A DNA stretch of 64,000 nucleotides from Actinosynnema sp. ALI-1.44 (GCF_001984155.1 NZ_MTQO01000048.1:62001-126000), one strand, 5' to 3'. Shown: positions 45,218 through 53,987, counted from the first letter of the stretch. Numbers and translations are program-made. The notes: generated by a model from the sequence alone, not told the origin.

Positions 45218-46144
45218 TCAGATGATCGGACCCAGTTCAGCGGCGAATGGCGGCTCCGCTCCCGCCCTCGACACGGTTACCGCGGCGGCGGCCCCGGCGA
45301 ATCGCAACGCTGTTCGCCATGCGGCCGCGTCGAGCTCCCGCAGGTGTTCCGGTGTCCGGACACCCTTCGTGTACAGCCAGCTCAACAACGCCCCGTGGAC
45401 CGTGTCACCGGCACCGATCGTGTCCACGACATTCGTTTCCGTAGCCGGAACCTCGATCAGTTCACCCGACCCGGTAACAACTGCCAGCCCTTTCGAGCCG
45501 CGGGTGAGCACGACGACGGCCGGTCCCTGGCGCTGCCACTCGACGACCGCGTCGACGGCGTCCTTCCCGGCGAGCCACTCCGCATCCTCCTCGGACAGCT
45601 TGAGCAGGTCGACGTCCGGCAGCCAGCCCGCGAACCGGGCACGGTAGGCGTCGGCGTCGGCGATGAGCACCGGGCGAACGTTCGGGTCAAGCGCGACCAG
45701 GGCGTCCGACCGCCGCATGACCTGCTCGTACGCGCTCGCCCCCGGCTCGAGCACGAGCGAGAGCGTGCCGAACGAGATGATGGCCGCTTCGGGCAGGGTC
45801 TCGGGCGCCTCGAACAGGCGGTCCGCCGTGCCTTCGGCGTAGAACGTGTACCTGGCGCCGCCGTCCGGGCCGAGGCTGGTCACCGCGAGCGTCGTCGGTT
45901 CCGGCCCACGCCGGACGAGCAAAGTGTCTACATTGGACACCCTGAGCCGCTCGACGAGCGCGTCGCCGAAGTCGTCGGCCGAGATCCTCGACAGGAAACT
46001 CACCGGAGTCCCGAGGCGACCGACCGTGACGGCCACGTTGTACGGGCCGCCGCCCAACCGGGGCAGCAGCGCACCGGGCTCACCGTCGAGTGTGGACTTC
46101 GCGGGCACCAGGTCGACCAGCGCCTCACCAGCTACGACAATCAC
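45218..46144 (-). CDS. PfkB-family carbohydrate kinase
   Basis: 308 residues from the GTG at 46144; a TTG at 46153 is the alternative. PfkB signatures: GGGPYNVAVTVGRLG in the N-terminal half and the catalytic DTIGAGDTVHGALL with Asp247. Resembles fructokinases and sugar kinases that phosphorylate ketoses or ribose-like substrates; the exact substrate is unknown. 204 bases before gltA on the same strand. Confidence 0.88.
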   Translation of the reverse strand: MIVVAGEALVDLVPAKSTLDGEPGALLPRLGGGPYNVAVTVGRLGTPVSFLSRISADDFGDALVERLRVSNVDTLLVRRGPEPTTLAVTSLGPDGGARYTFYAEGTADRLFEAPETLPEAAIISFGTLSLVLEPGASAYEQVMRRSDALVALDPNVRPVLIADADAYRARFAGWLPDVDLLKLSEEDAEWLAGKDAVDAVVEWQRQGPAVVVLTRGSKGLAVVTGSGELIEVPATETNVVDTIGAGDTVHGALLSWLYTKGVRTPEHLRELDAAAWRTALRFAGAAAAVTVSRAGAEPPFAAELGPII

Positions 46145-46213
46145 GGCCGCCAACCTACCCCGGGCGGTAGTCTGGGATGTCCCTCAGCACTGCATGTATA
46201 CGGAGATCCCGCG

Positions 46214-47359
46214 ATGGCAGTCGAACGTCTGCTCCCTGACACCGAGGCGGAAGACCTCATCGCCTTGGTCAGGGACATTTCCGCCAACGAACTGGCCCCG
46301 AAGGCGAGCGAGTACGAGGAGAAGGAGCTCTTCCCGCGCGAGGAGTTCAGACTGCTCGGCCGTTCGGGCCTGCTCGGCCTGCCGTACCCGGAGCAGTGGG
46401 GCGGCAGCGGCGTGTCGTACGAGGTCTACCTGCAGGTTCTCGAAGAGATCGCGGCCGCGTGGATGACCGTGGCCGTCGGCCTGTCGGTGCACACCATGTC
46501 CTGCTACGCACTGGCCCAGTACGGCACCGACGAGCAACGAGACCAGTACTTGCCGGACATGCTGAGCGGCGAACTGCTTGGCGCGTACGCCCTGTCGGAG
46601 ACCCACGCGGGCTCGGACGCGGCGGCGTTGTCGACCCGTGCCGTGCTCGACGGCCCCGACTACGTCGTGACCGGTACGAAGGCGTGGATCACGCACGGTG
46701 GCCAGGCCGACTTCTACACCACGATGGTCCGGACGTCGCCCGACGGCGGCCGGGGGATCAGCTGCCTGCTCGTCCCCGCGGACACGCCGGGCCTGTCGGC
46801 CTCCGCGCCCGAGCGCAAGATGGGCATGACCGCGTCCACGACCGCGCAGATGAACTTCGACCAGGCCAGGGTGCCCGCGTCGCGGCGGCTCGGCGAGGAG
46901 GGCATCGGGCTGAAGATCGCGCTGTCGGCGCTGAACTCCGGGCGGCTGGGCATCGCGGCCTGCGCCGTCGGCCTCGCCCAGGCGGCGTTGGACGAGTCCG
47001 TCCGGTACGCGAAGGAGCGCAGCCAGTTCGGCCGGGCCATCATCGAGTTCCAGGGAATGGAGTTCCTGCTGGCCGACATGGCCGCCGCGGTGGAGTCCGC
47101 GCGGGCCATGTACCTGGAGGCCGCCCGGCGCCGTGACCGCGGGCTGCCGTTCAAACGCCAGGCGTCCATCGCCAAGCTCGTGGCCACCGAGGCCGCGATG
47201 AAGGTGACCACCGACGCCGTGCAGGTCCTCGGCGGTGCCGGCTACACGAAGGACTTCCCGGTCGAGCGGTACATGCGTGAGGCGAAGGTCCCGCAGATCT
47301 TCGAGGGCACCAACCAGATCCAGCGCATGGTGATCGCCCGCGAACTGCGCAACACCTGA
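46214..47359 (+). CDS. Acyl-CoA dehydrogenase
   Basis: 381 residues from the ATG at 46214, with GGAG eight bases upstream; the long open frame before it is a shadow. FAD motifs YALSETHAGSDAA, ITHGGQADFY, and catalytic Glu364 in IFEGTNQIQR. Short/branched-chain acyl-CoA dehydrogenase family; oxidises acyl-CoA at C2-C3 and passes electrons to ETF. Ends 6 bases before the second 44-bp hairpin. Confidence 0.92.
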   Translation: MAVERLLPDTEAEDLIALVRDISANELAPKASEYEEKELFPREEFRLLGRSGLLGLPYPEQWGGSGVSYEVYLQVLEEIAAAWMTVAVGLSVHTMSCYALAQYGTDEQRDQYLPDMLSGELLGAYALSETHAGSDAAALSTRAVLDGPDYVVTGTKAWITHGGQADFYTTMVRTSPDGGRGISCLLVPADTPGLSASAPERKMGMTASTTAQMNFDQARVPASRRLGEEGIGLKIALSALNSGRLGIAACAVGLAQAALDESVRYAKERSQFGRAIIEFQGMEFLLADMAAAVESARAMYLEAARRRDRGLPFKRQASIAKLVATEAAMKVTTDAVQVLGGAGYTKDFPVERYMREAKVPQIFEGTNQIQRMVIARELRNT

Positions 47360-47365
47360 ACAAGG

Positions 47366-47409
47366 TCGTGAGTGGTTACCAGGGTTGGCACCCCGATAAC
47401 CACTCACGA
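47366..47409. repeat. 44-bp hairpin repeat, copy 2, between convergent genes
   Basis: TCGTGAGTGGTTA and TAACCACTCACGA form a 13-bp stem, with GGGT-TGGC-ACCC inside. Same element as 40115-40158 but in the opposite orientation. Sits between the convergent acyl-CoA dehydrogenase and amidohydrolase genes and probably acts as a bidirectional terminator. Confidence 0.85.
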
Positions 47410-47412
47410 GGG

Positions 47413-48624
47413 TCATTCGCTGTAGAACGGGTTCTTGGGCACGCCTTCACCCTTGGCGTCGTCGTAGTAGTAGACCTCGTTGCCCTCGATGAACACGCGG
47501 ACGGCGCGGCTCATCACGTCCAGCGGGTCGCCGGACCAGAGCACGACGTCGGCGTCCAGGCCCGGGGCGAGCGCGCCGACGCGGTCGTCCAGGCCCATCA
47601 TCTCGGCCGGGTTGATCGTGATCGAGCGCAGCGCGGTCTCGGTGTCCAGGCCTTCCTTCACGCACAGCGTCGCCTGGTGGACGAGGAAGTCGATCGGCAC
47701 CACCGGGTGGTCGGTGGTCAGCGCGATCTTCACCCCGGCCCTGGCCATGATCCCCGGGCCCCGCATCGTGCGGCGGCCGGTCTCGATCTTGCCCCGGCTG
47801 GTCATCAGCGGGCCGACGATCACCGGGATGTTCCGCTCGGCCAGCGTGTCGGCGACCAAATGCCCTTCCGTGCCGTGGTTGACGATCAGCCGGTAACCGA
47901 ATTCGTCGGCGAGCCGGATCGCCGTCGCGATGTCGTCGGCGCGATGCGTGTGCTGGCACCACGGCACTTCGCCGCTGAGCACCCGCGCGAGGATTTCCAT
48001 CGTGTTGTCGCGGTCGAACGGATTGCCGTCCGCCACGGCCTGATCGCGTTTCTTGACGTAGTCCTGCGCCTTGGTCAACGCGTCCCGAATGATCGCCGCG
48101 ACGCCCATCCGCGTCGACGGCAGCTTTTTCTGGTCGCCGTAGACGCGTTTCGGGTTTTCCCCCAGTGCGCTTTTCACGCTGGCAGGCGTCCGCAGCAGCA
48201 TGTCCTCGACCGTGCGGCCCCAGGTTTTCAAGGCCGCGGTCTGCCCGCCGATCGGATTGCCCGAACCGGGTTTGGCGACGATCGTCGTCACGCCACCGGC
48301 CAGCGCGTCCCGCAGGCCCTGGTCGTCCGGGTTGAACCCGTCGATCGCCCGCAGCCGTGCCCCGTTCGGGTCGGTCATCTCGTTGTAGTCGCGGCCTTCC
48401 CAGCCGATGCCGTCCTCGCCGATCCCGGCGTGCCCGTGCGCCTCCACGAACCCGGGCAGGACCCAGGTCCCGGAGGCGTCCACGATCTCGGCGTCGTCAG
48501 GCACGTCGACGTCGGCGTCCGCGCCGACCGCGACGATCTTGCCGTCCTCGACCAGCACGGTGCCGCCCTCGATGGGCTCACTCGTTACCGGAACAACGTA
48601 TCCACCCGTGATAGCCACTGTCAC
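47413..48624 (-). CDS. Amidohydrolase (imidazolonepropionase/dihydroorotase-like fold)
   Basis: 403 residues from the GTG at 48624. Two-metal amidohydrolase pattern: GFVEAHGHAG (His63, His65), QHTHRAD, VNHGTEGH, and the metal/catalytic Asp in TTDHPVVP. Similar to secreted or cytosolic amidohydrolases acting on cyclic amides; here no signal peptide is present. The stop lies 3 bases past the 44-bp hairpin. Confidence 0.85.
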   Translation of the reverse strand: MTVAITGGYVVPVTSEPIEGGTVLVEDGKIVAVGADADVDVPDDAEIVDASGTWVLPGFVEAHGHAGIGEDGIGWEGRDYNEMTDPNGARLRAIDGFNPDDQGLRDALAGGVTTIVAKPGSGNPIGGQTAALKTWGRTVEDMLLRTPASVKSALGENPKRVYGDQKKLPSTRMGVAAIIRDALTKAQDYVKKRDQAVADGNPFDRDNTMEILARVLSGEVPWCQHTHRADDIATAIRLADEFGYRLIVNHGTEGHLVADTLAERNIPVIVGPLMTSRGKIETGRRTMRGPGIMARAGVKIALTTDHPVVPIDFLVHQATLCVKEGLDTETALRSITINPAEMMGLDDRVGALAPGLDADVVLWSGDPLDVMSRAVRVFIEGNEVYYYDDAKGEGVPKNPFYSE

Positions 48625-48638
48625 GGGTGGACACCGTA

Positions 48639-50924
48639 CTAGCTCATCCCCCACCGCGGGGCGTCGGCGACAGCGGGAACATCCCTCGGCCGCACATCCG
48701 GCCTGCTGCCGCGTGGCGTGACGACGGCTGTTTCGCCGCGCCTGAGGCGGATCGACACGGTGCCCGGCGACGTTTCCCGCCACGGCAGCCTGCGCCCGTG
48801 TTCGTCACGGACGTCCAGGTCGCCGGAAATCCCGTGCCGCAGGGACAAAGGCGCGCCCGCGCGGCTGTGCACGCTGATCCACTCGGTGCGCCCGGCCCGG
48901 CGCGACGCGCTGACCTCGAACGCGCCCATGGTGCGCAGGTTGTCGATCGAGGCGTCCGCCCACGGCACGGCCGGGAACACCTTCACCACATCGGGATCGC
49001 TGTCGACCAGCATGTCCAAAACGGACTGGGCCGCGGTCAGCGGGCTCTCGATCGCGAGGTTCGAGCCCTCCTTGTACATGGTGTTGGGCATCAGCTGGGC
49101 GATCCCGATGACGTTGCCGTCGAGCAGGTGGCGCAGGTACGACAACGCCTGCTCCGGCTGTCCCATCATCGACGACATCGACGACGCGGCCGGGTAACTG
49201 TAACCGGCCCACGCCGTGCGCATGCTCGACCAGTGGTCGAACGTGCGGCGGATGATGTCGCGGTCGGCCGGGTTGTCCCAGGTCCGCTCTCGCAAGGGAT
49301 GCATCCACAGCATGTGCGAGAAGTGCCGGTGGGACTCGGTGAGCGGCACGTCCTTGCCGATCATGACGCCCTGCGCGTTCTCGTGGTACGGCGTCAGCCT
49401 GGTCGCCACGTCACGCCACCTGGGGTCGGGCTTGACGCGCAGTTCCTCGGCTATCCCCGGCAGGATGCCCGCCGCCCAACGGATCAACGACAGGTCGTAC
49501 GTGCAGTCCTCGGCGTCGTGGATCTCGGGGGAACGGGTCAACGGCAGGTGCAGCTTGCCGTCGCTGCCCTTGGTGAGGAAGTGCATGTAGAAGTTCAGAG
49601 CCTTGGTCAGGACCGGGAACAGCACGTCCTGCAGCACCCAGCGTTCCCTGGTGTGCTGGTAGGACACCCACACGCTGTGCATGGCCCAGATCAGGTTGCC
49701 CGTCTGGTCGGTCTTGGTGCTCGTCCCCGGTCTGCCGACTGTGGCGTTGCCGGGGATCTGCGCGCCCAGCTTGGGCCCGCCCGACCGCAGCGTCCGGTCG
49801 CCGGGGTGCGCCAGCGCGTACGTCTTCCCGTCGCGGTAGTCCGGCGGGACGGACAACGCGAGGTTCTCGTGGTAGCGCCGGAAAGTCTCGGTCACGGCGT
49901 CCAACTCGGGGTGGTTGGACCCGTTCACGAGCGGGTACGTGATCTGGACGTTGAGGTTCCACCACACCGCGGTCCAACTGCCGCCGCCGTCGGGGAACCA
50001 CGGTCCCCACTCGGTCACCACCGGCGCGTTCCGCCGTGTCGCGCAGGCCATCTTGTACAGCTGGATCCAGTAGAAACGCTGAACCCACTTGTCCGGCACG
50101 GAAACCAGGCTGCGCGTGTAATAGGCGTTCCACCACGCGCGGTGCGTCGCGACGATCGGCGGGATCATGACCTTGGCGAGCGCCTCGGCCAGTCCGGTGG
50201 AGTTCGGGTGACCGTAGTGGACGGTCGCGGTCAGGATCTTCCGCGTGCCGAACTGCCTTTCCTGCCAGGCTGTGCTGTACCCGCCGCCCGCGATGAGCGG
50301 CTGCTCCACGTAGTTGCGGCCGATCTTGGGCGCGGGGTTGCCCACGTAGTCCGGTGGAATGCGGATGGTGCGGGTGGTGTGCGAGGGCATGGGGGTGAAG
50401 CCCCATGTGGCGTCACCGGTCGTGGAGACGAGCAGGACGCCGGACTCGTTGTGCACCAGGGCTTCGAACTTCAGGCTGCCCTGCGCGGTGGTGACAGTGC
50501 CCCGGAGTTCGGCGTTCCACAGGTCGAGTGTCCAGTCGACCGCGGTCACCGCTCCGGGGAGGGTGAGCGTCAGGTAGCCGATGGGCAGGCGCGACAAGCC
50601 GACCGCGGCTTCCCATTGCGCACGTTGGTCCTGCACAAGGCTGTGACTGAGCATGAAGCGCAGCACGTTCGGCTCCGGGCCACGGTAGACCTGGACACCG
50701 AGGAACCCGTTGCCGAGGAAGGGCGCGTTGTCCCACCCGGTGGGCACTTTCCGCCAGACCATTCGTGCGTCGGCCACGATCTGCTGGTGCACTGAGCCAC
50801 GTCCTGGGGCAGGCCGGTCGACCGGCTCAGCCCACGCGACCGGATCCCCGGCCACCCAACCACTGGTGAGGGCCGCGGCCCCCAGAAATGTCCTCCTTGA
50901 CACATCCGCCACGGCGGAAAACAT
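48639..50924 (-). CDS. Tat-exported glycoside hydrolase family 95-like protein
   Basis: 761 residues. A twin-arginine-like signal (VSRRTFLGAAALTSG). The N-terminal beta domain, the (alpha/alpha)6 core and a C-terminal beta domain follow the GH95 layout. Family-typical stretches are WNLNVQITYP (near Asn421/423 of the family prototype) and HRHFSHMLWMHPL. The segment that usually holds the catalytic Asp (GWSLAWK) reads TAWAGYSYPAASS, so the catalytic residue may be missing or different. Most GH95 members are alpha-L-fucosidases or galactosidases. Extracytoplasmic glycan hydrolase, substrate unclear. Confidence 0.72.
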   Translation of the reverse strand: MFSAVADVSRRTFLGAAALTSGWVAGDPVAWAEPVDRPAPGRGSVHQQIVADARMVWRKVPTGWDNAPFLGNGFLGVQVYRGPEPNVLRFMLSHSLVQDQRAQWEAAVGLSRLPIGYLTLTLPGAVTAVDWTLDLWNAELRGTVTTAQGSLKFEALVHNESGVLLVSTTGDATWGFTPMPSHTTRTIRIPPDYVGNPAPKIGRNYVEQPLIAGGGYSTAWQERQFGTRKILTATVHYGHPNSTGLAEALAKVMIPPIVATHRAWWNAYYTRSLVSVPDKWVQRFYWIQLYKMACATRRNAPVVTEWGPWFPDGGGSWTAVWWNLNVQITYPLVNGSNHPELDAVTETFRRYHENLALSVPPDYRDGKTYALAHPGDRTLRSGGPKLGAQIPGNATVGRPGTSTKTDQTGNLIWAMHSVWVSYQHTRERWVLQDVLFPVLTKALNFYMHFLTKGSDGKLHLPLTRSPEIHDAEDCTYDLSLIRWAAGILPGIAEELRVKPDPRWRDVATRLTPYHENAQGVMIGKDVPLTESHRHFSHMLWMHPLRERTWDNPADRDIIRRTFDHWSSMRTAWAGYSYPAASSMSSMMGQPEQALSYLRHLLDGNVIGIAQLMPNTMYKEGSNLAIESPLTAAQSVLDMLVDSDPDVVKVFPAVPWADASIDNLRTMGAFEVSASRRAGRTEWISVHSRAGAPLSLRHGISGDLDVRDEHGRRLPWRETSPGTVSIRLRRGETAVVTPRGSRPDVRPRDVPAVADAPRWGMS

Positions 50925-51009
50925 ACGATGAATCCCGGCTGATGACCAGCTTTTCGTCTCGATGTACCGGTATTCATCCGATGACTTGCGGGTTCAGGTA
51001 GGAGAACCA

Positions 51010-51537
51010 CTAAGGCGCGTTCTCCACCGGCGGCATCAGCGGCGCCTCGTGCTCCTCGGCGGCCGTGACGACCTTGCGGAGCAGATCGGACAGCTGCTCG
51101 CGTTCGACCTCGGTCAGGACCGCGAGCAGCGCGCGCTCGTTGGCCGCTTGGTCTTCGATGGTGGCTTCCCACATCCGGTGCCCGAGGTCGGTGAGTTCGA
51201 CGAGGAGCCGGCGCCGATCGGCTGGGTCGTGGACGCGCGTGAGGTGGCCCGTTCCCTCCAGGCGCTCCAGCCTGCTGGTGAGCGTGGCCGGGTGGGTGTC
51301 CAACGCCTTGGCCAACCAGGTGGGGCTGACCTGGAACGGTGGACCGGCCGAGCGGATCCGCCAGAGGATGTCATACTCCCACCCCTTGAGCTCACGCGCC
51401 GCGAGGCCTGCCTCCCGACGGCGCCACAGCAGCCGGACGAGCCCCTGCATCCGGGTGACCGCGCCCTCCACGTGCACGTCGAGGTCCGGCACCTGCTTCG
51501 ACCAGTAGGCGATATGTCGATCGATCGAATCAGCCAC
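51010..51537 (-). CDS. MarR-family transcriptional regulator
   Basis: 175 residues from the GTG at 51537 (an ATG at 51552 is the alternative). Winged helix: GWEYDILWRIRSAG, VSPTWLAKALDTHPATLTSRLERLEGTGHLTRVHDPADRRRLLVELT. A TAGTAT hexamer about six bases before the GTG fits a leaderless promoter. It is divergent from the esterase gene and probably controls it together with itself. Confidence 0.88.
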   Translation of the reverse strand: MADSIDRHIAYWSKQVPDLDVHVEGAVTRMQGLVRLLWRRREAGLAARELKGWEYDILWRIRSAGPPFQVSPTWLAKALDTHPATLTSRLERLEGTGHLTRVHDPADRRRLLVELTDLGHRMWEATIEDQAANERALLAVLTEVEREQLSDLLRKVVTAAEEHEAPLMPPVENAP

Positions 51538-51540
51538 ACC

Positions 51541-51576
51541 TGATACTATCATTTCAAATAATATGTTTTCGTATCA
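51541..51576. promoter_or_regulatory. Candidate MarR operator between marR and the esterase gene
   Basis: Outer inverted repeat TGATAC (51541-51546) and GTATCA (51571-51576); inside it a palindromic core ATTT-C-AAAT at 51551-51559. The stretch is AT-rich against a GC-rich background. Confidence 0.5.
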
Positions 51577-51592
51577 ACCCATCGGGGGCAGC

Positions 51593-52633
51593 ATGCCACT
51601 TTGGCCGCCCGGCTTCGCAGGCCGGGTCAACGAGCACGCGATCCACAGCGAACTGTTGCGCGACAACCCCTTGGGCGACCCGCACAGCAGGCCGTTATGG
51701 GTCTACACACCACCGGGTTATGACGACTCGCAGCGCCGCTACCCGGTCGTCTACATGCTGCTTGGCTTCACCGGGACACTGCCCGCCTGGAGCAACCAGC
51801 CCTCCGCGTACCGCAAGTCGGTACCGGTCGCGATCGACGAGGTGTTCGCCCGCGGGGAAGCCCCGCCCATGATCCTGGTGTTCGTGGACGCGTTCACGAC
51901 CTACGGCGGCAGCCAATACGTCGACTCCGCGGGAACCGGCCGCTACCACTCGTACCTGTGCCAGGAGGTCGTGCCGTGGGTCGACACCAACTACCGCACC
52001 CTGGCTGCCCGCGAACACCGCGCCATAGCAGGGAAATCCAGCGGCGGTCTCGGCGCCGCGGTGACGTCGATGCTGCGACCCGACCTCTTCGGCGCGTTCG
52101 CGACCCACTCCGGCGACGCGTTGTCCGAAGCCCAATACATACCGCACTTCCTCATGGCCGCACGGCACCTACGCGCCTACAACGGCGACATCTTCGCCTG
52201 GTGGAAGGACTTTCAGTCACGCATCGCCTTCACCAAGGAAGAAGACATGCGCCTACTGGAAATCCTCGGAGTGTCGGCTTGTTTCTCCCCGGACACGGAC
52301 GGAACACCGCTGCTGCCCTTCGACCCGGTGACGGGAGCACTCCAACCGGAGACCTGGCAGCGCTGGCTGAACTGGGACCCGGTGCGAATGGCGCCGAACC
52401 ACACGGAAGCACTGCGGTCGATGCGCGCGATCTGGATCGACGCGGGCACAAGTGACGAATGGTTCCTCGACCTCGGCGCACTGGCACTGAACAAGGCAAT
52501 CGGCGAAGCAGGCGCCGAGAACGTCCACTTCGAACTGTTCGACGGCGGCCACTTCGCCATCGAATACAGGCAGCCCATGGCGCTGGCGTGGCTCGCGAAC
52601 CAGATCAGCGAGCAACCGCAGACCGTCCACTGA
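51593..52633 (+). CDS. Esterase (alpha/beta-hydrolase, esterase D family)
   Basis: 346 residues from the ATG at 51593 with GGGGGC before it; an ATG 30 bases earlier is less supported. Nucleophile Ser in AGKSSGGLG, followed by a lid with long aromatic segments and the catalytic His in GGHFAIEY. It lacks a signal peptide and so is cytoplasmic. Divergent from MarR. Its 3' end is followed by repeat element E2. Confidence 0.83.
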   Translation: MPLWPPGFAGRVNEHAIHSELLRDNPLGDPHSRPLWVYTPPGYDDSQRRYPVVYMLLGFTGTLPAWSNQPSAYRKSVPVAIDEVFARGEAPPMILVFVDAFTTYGGSQYVDSAGTGRYHSYLCQEVVPWVDTNYRTLAAREHRAIAGKSSGGLGAAVTSMLRPDLFGAFATHSGDALSEAQYIPHFLMAARHLRAYNGDIFAWWKDFQSRIAFTKEEDMRLLEILGVSACFSPDTDGTPLLPFDPVTGALQPETWQRWLNWDPVRMAPNHTEALRSMRAIWIDAGTSDEWFLDLGALALNKAIGEAGAENVHFELFDGGHFAIEYRQPMALAWLANQISEQPQTVH

Positions 52634-52655
52634 GCCAGCCGCGGGCAGACCAGCC

Positions 52656-53060
52656 GCGCGCAAGCGCAGAGTGGTGCTTCGGGGTTGCTCCTGCTCGGTG
52701 GCCTGCCCGCCGGGCGAGGCATCTTTCCCCGGACCACCGCGCTAGAACCAATCGCCGCGCCCCGAACAGCAAGCCCTTGCGGGTGAAAAGAAAAGGACAG
52801 TCCCCGCCGGACAGCAGACCACCGAAAGGGAACGAGGCGGTACAGGTTCCAGCCTCGGGCGCGGCTTGATCGTCGGGGTGAGTGAGCGCGGTCGGTCCCC
52901 TTCCGTATGGCCTGCCGGAGGCAACAACACGCGTCAAGGGGATCCGTTGGGTTCCCAGCCTGGTCGGGTTGCGAAGGCGGACCCCTTGACACGAGCGGTT
53001 GGGCTTCGCCCAGGCCATACGGAAGGGAACCAACCACGAAGGCGACCTCTGTGCATACTG
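52656..53060. repeat. E2: second member of the E1 palindromic repeat family
   Basis: Two inverted units, about 52894-52946 and 52977-53030, pair around an axis near 52962: CCTTCCGTATGGCCTG with its complement, and GTCAAGGGG with CCCCTTGAC. The unit has the same core as E1, GGCCTGGGCGAAGCC, AACC and TGTCAAG-GG. The ends are inverted too: CGCAAGCGCAGAG...CTTCGGGG on the left, and on the complement of the right end GCACAGAGGTC...CTTCG, matching the E1 ends. No coding character. The remaining gap bases (52634-52655, 53061-53138) show nothing recognised. Confidence 0.75.
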
Positions 53061-53138
53061 CTACACGGCCGGACAGCGTGGGGATGTCGCTAGGTTCCTC
53101 GCAGCAACGGCCTGAGGTAGCAGTTGGCCGTCGCACCG

Positions 53139-53543
53139 TTATGCCGGTGTGTCGGATTCCCAGTAGGCGTCGATTCGGGCGATGGCTTCCTTTCTTGTCA
53201 TGGTGGCGACTGTTCGTTCGGGGAGGCCCAGGCGGGTGAGGAGGAGGTGGACCAGGTCGACGGGAAGGGCGTCCGGGCGGGCTTTCGCTATACCGCGATC
53301 GGGTTTTTCCTCTTCGTTGACGCAGGCCCAGAAGGTGGGTTCGTCCACTTCCAGCTGGTCGCGGAGAATGTGGCGCCAGAGGTCCGGTCCGTATTCCTCG
53401 CGGTCCGAGATGCGGGTGCGCAGGACACGACCGTCCGGCAGGCCGAGTTCGTAGGTGATGTGGGTTCCCGTGCGGACGCCTATCCATCCTTCGTTGCGGC
53501 AGAAGCGGTCGTGGTTCGCCGGGGTGTGCGGCTGCTCGCTCAT
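53139..53543 (-). CDS. HicA-like toxin of a toxin-antitoxin pair
   Basis: 134 residues from the ATG at 53543, which overlaps the antitoxin stop (ATGA). Start NHDRFCRNEGWIGVR, then GTHITYELGLPDGRVLRTR and EYGPDLWRHILRDQL, a pattern that resembles HicA (conserved His-containing strand, then ELKPGTLRSILR-like helix). The C-terminal 60 residues are extra (LPERTVATMTRKEA). Similar actinobacterial proteins are annotated as cytotoxic translational repressors next to an antitoxin. The HicA link is inferred by eye. Confidence 0.65.
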   Translation of the reverse strand: MSEQPHTPANHDRFCRNEGWIGVRTGTHITYELGLPDGRVLRTRISDREEYGPDLWRHILRDQLEVDEPTFWACVNEEEKPDRGIAKARPDALPVDLVHLLLTRLGLPERTVATMTRKEAIARIDAYWESDTPA

Positions 53544-53947
53544 TCGGCGACCCCTACCAGCCATTCGCGGAGCTGCGCGTCGTCGCTCAGGCCGATCAAC
53601 TGGACCAGGCCCCAGTTGTCGCGGTGGTTCGGGGTTTCCAACAGCCGCTCCTGCCAGTCCTCGGCGTACTCGCGCAACGACGTGATCATCTCGGCGATGG
53701 CCTCGTCGAAGGTCGCTCCGTCGGCCGAGATGGGCAAGCCCGGGATGAAGACCGACCAGCCGTCCGACTCGGCGACCACGTGCGCCCTCGGCTGGTTCAT
53801 GGACACCAGGACATGTTGCAGCCGAACGACATCGACCACCGCGGTGCGTGCGTGGTCACGGCGGATGGTCGCCACTCGGCCTTTCTCCGCCGCGTCCAAC
53901 AGGTCCTTGAGGTGGGTACGGGCGTCGGTGTAACTGTCGAAGTGCAT
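53540..53947 (-). CDS. Antitoxin, Phd-like N-terminus with HicB-like C-terminus
   Basis: 135 residues. Residues 1-50 resemble a Phd/YefM antitoxin (FDSYTDARTHLKDLLDAAEKGRVATIRRDHARTAVVD). Residues 55-90 resemble the HicB RNase-H-like fold (DGWSVFIPGLPISADGATFDEAIAEM). Precedes the toxin gene, as is usual for TA pairs. Preceded by a hairpin that contains its ribosome-binding site (GAGAGGG), and by three 9-bp repeats. Confidence 0.65.
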   Translation of the reverse strand: MHFDSYTDARTHLKDLLDAAEKGRVATIRRDHARTAVVDVVRLQHVLVSMNQPRAHVVAESDGWSVFIPGLPISADGATFDEAIAEMITSLREYAEDWQERLLETPNHRDNWGLVQLIGLSDDAQLREWLVGVAE

Positions 53948-53953
53948 TGTTTC

Positions 53954-53987
53954 CCTCTCGGTCGGGTCCTATTTTTCCCCCGAGAGG
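53954..53987 (-). promoter_or_regulatory. Hairpin covering the antitoxin ribosome-binding site
   Basis: Arms CCTCTCGG (53954-53961) and CCGAGAGG (53980-53987) pair perfectly. On the minus strand the second arm, CCGAGAGG, ends in GAGAGGG, then AAACA and the antitoxin ATG. Folding would hide the ribosome-binding site. Confidence 0.55.

Noticed and set aside
50925-51009. ATGAAT/ATTCAT inverted repeat upstream of the GH95-like gene
   Set aside because: Arms are about 6 bp and 37 bp apart; too weak to call an operator.
52213-53487. A 424-residue minus-strand frame over the esterase end, E2 and the toxin gene
   Set aside because: It runs through the coding strand of other genes and the repeat; composition is low-complexity Arg/Pro/Ser.
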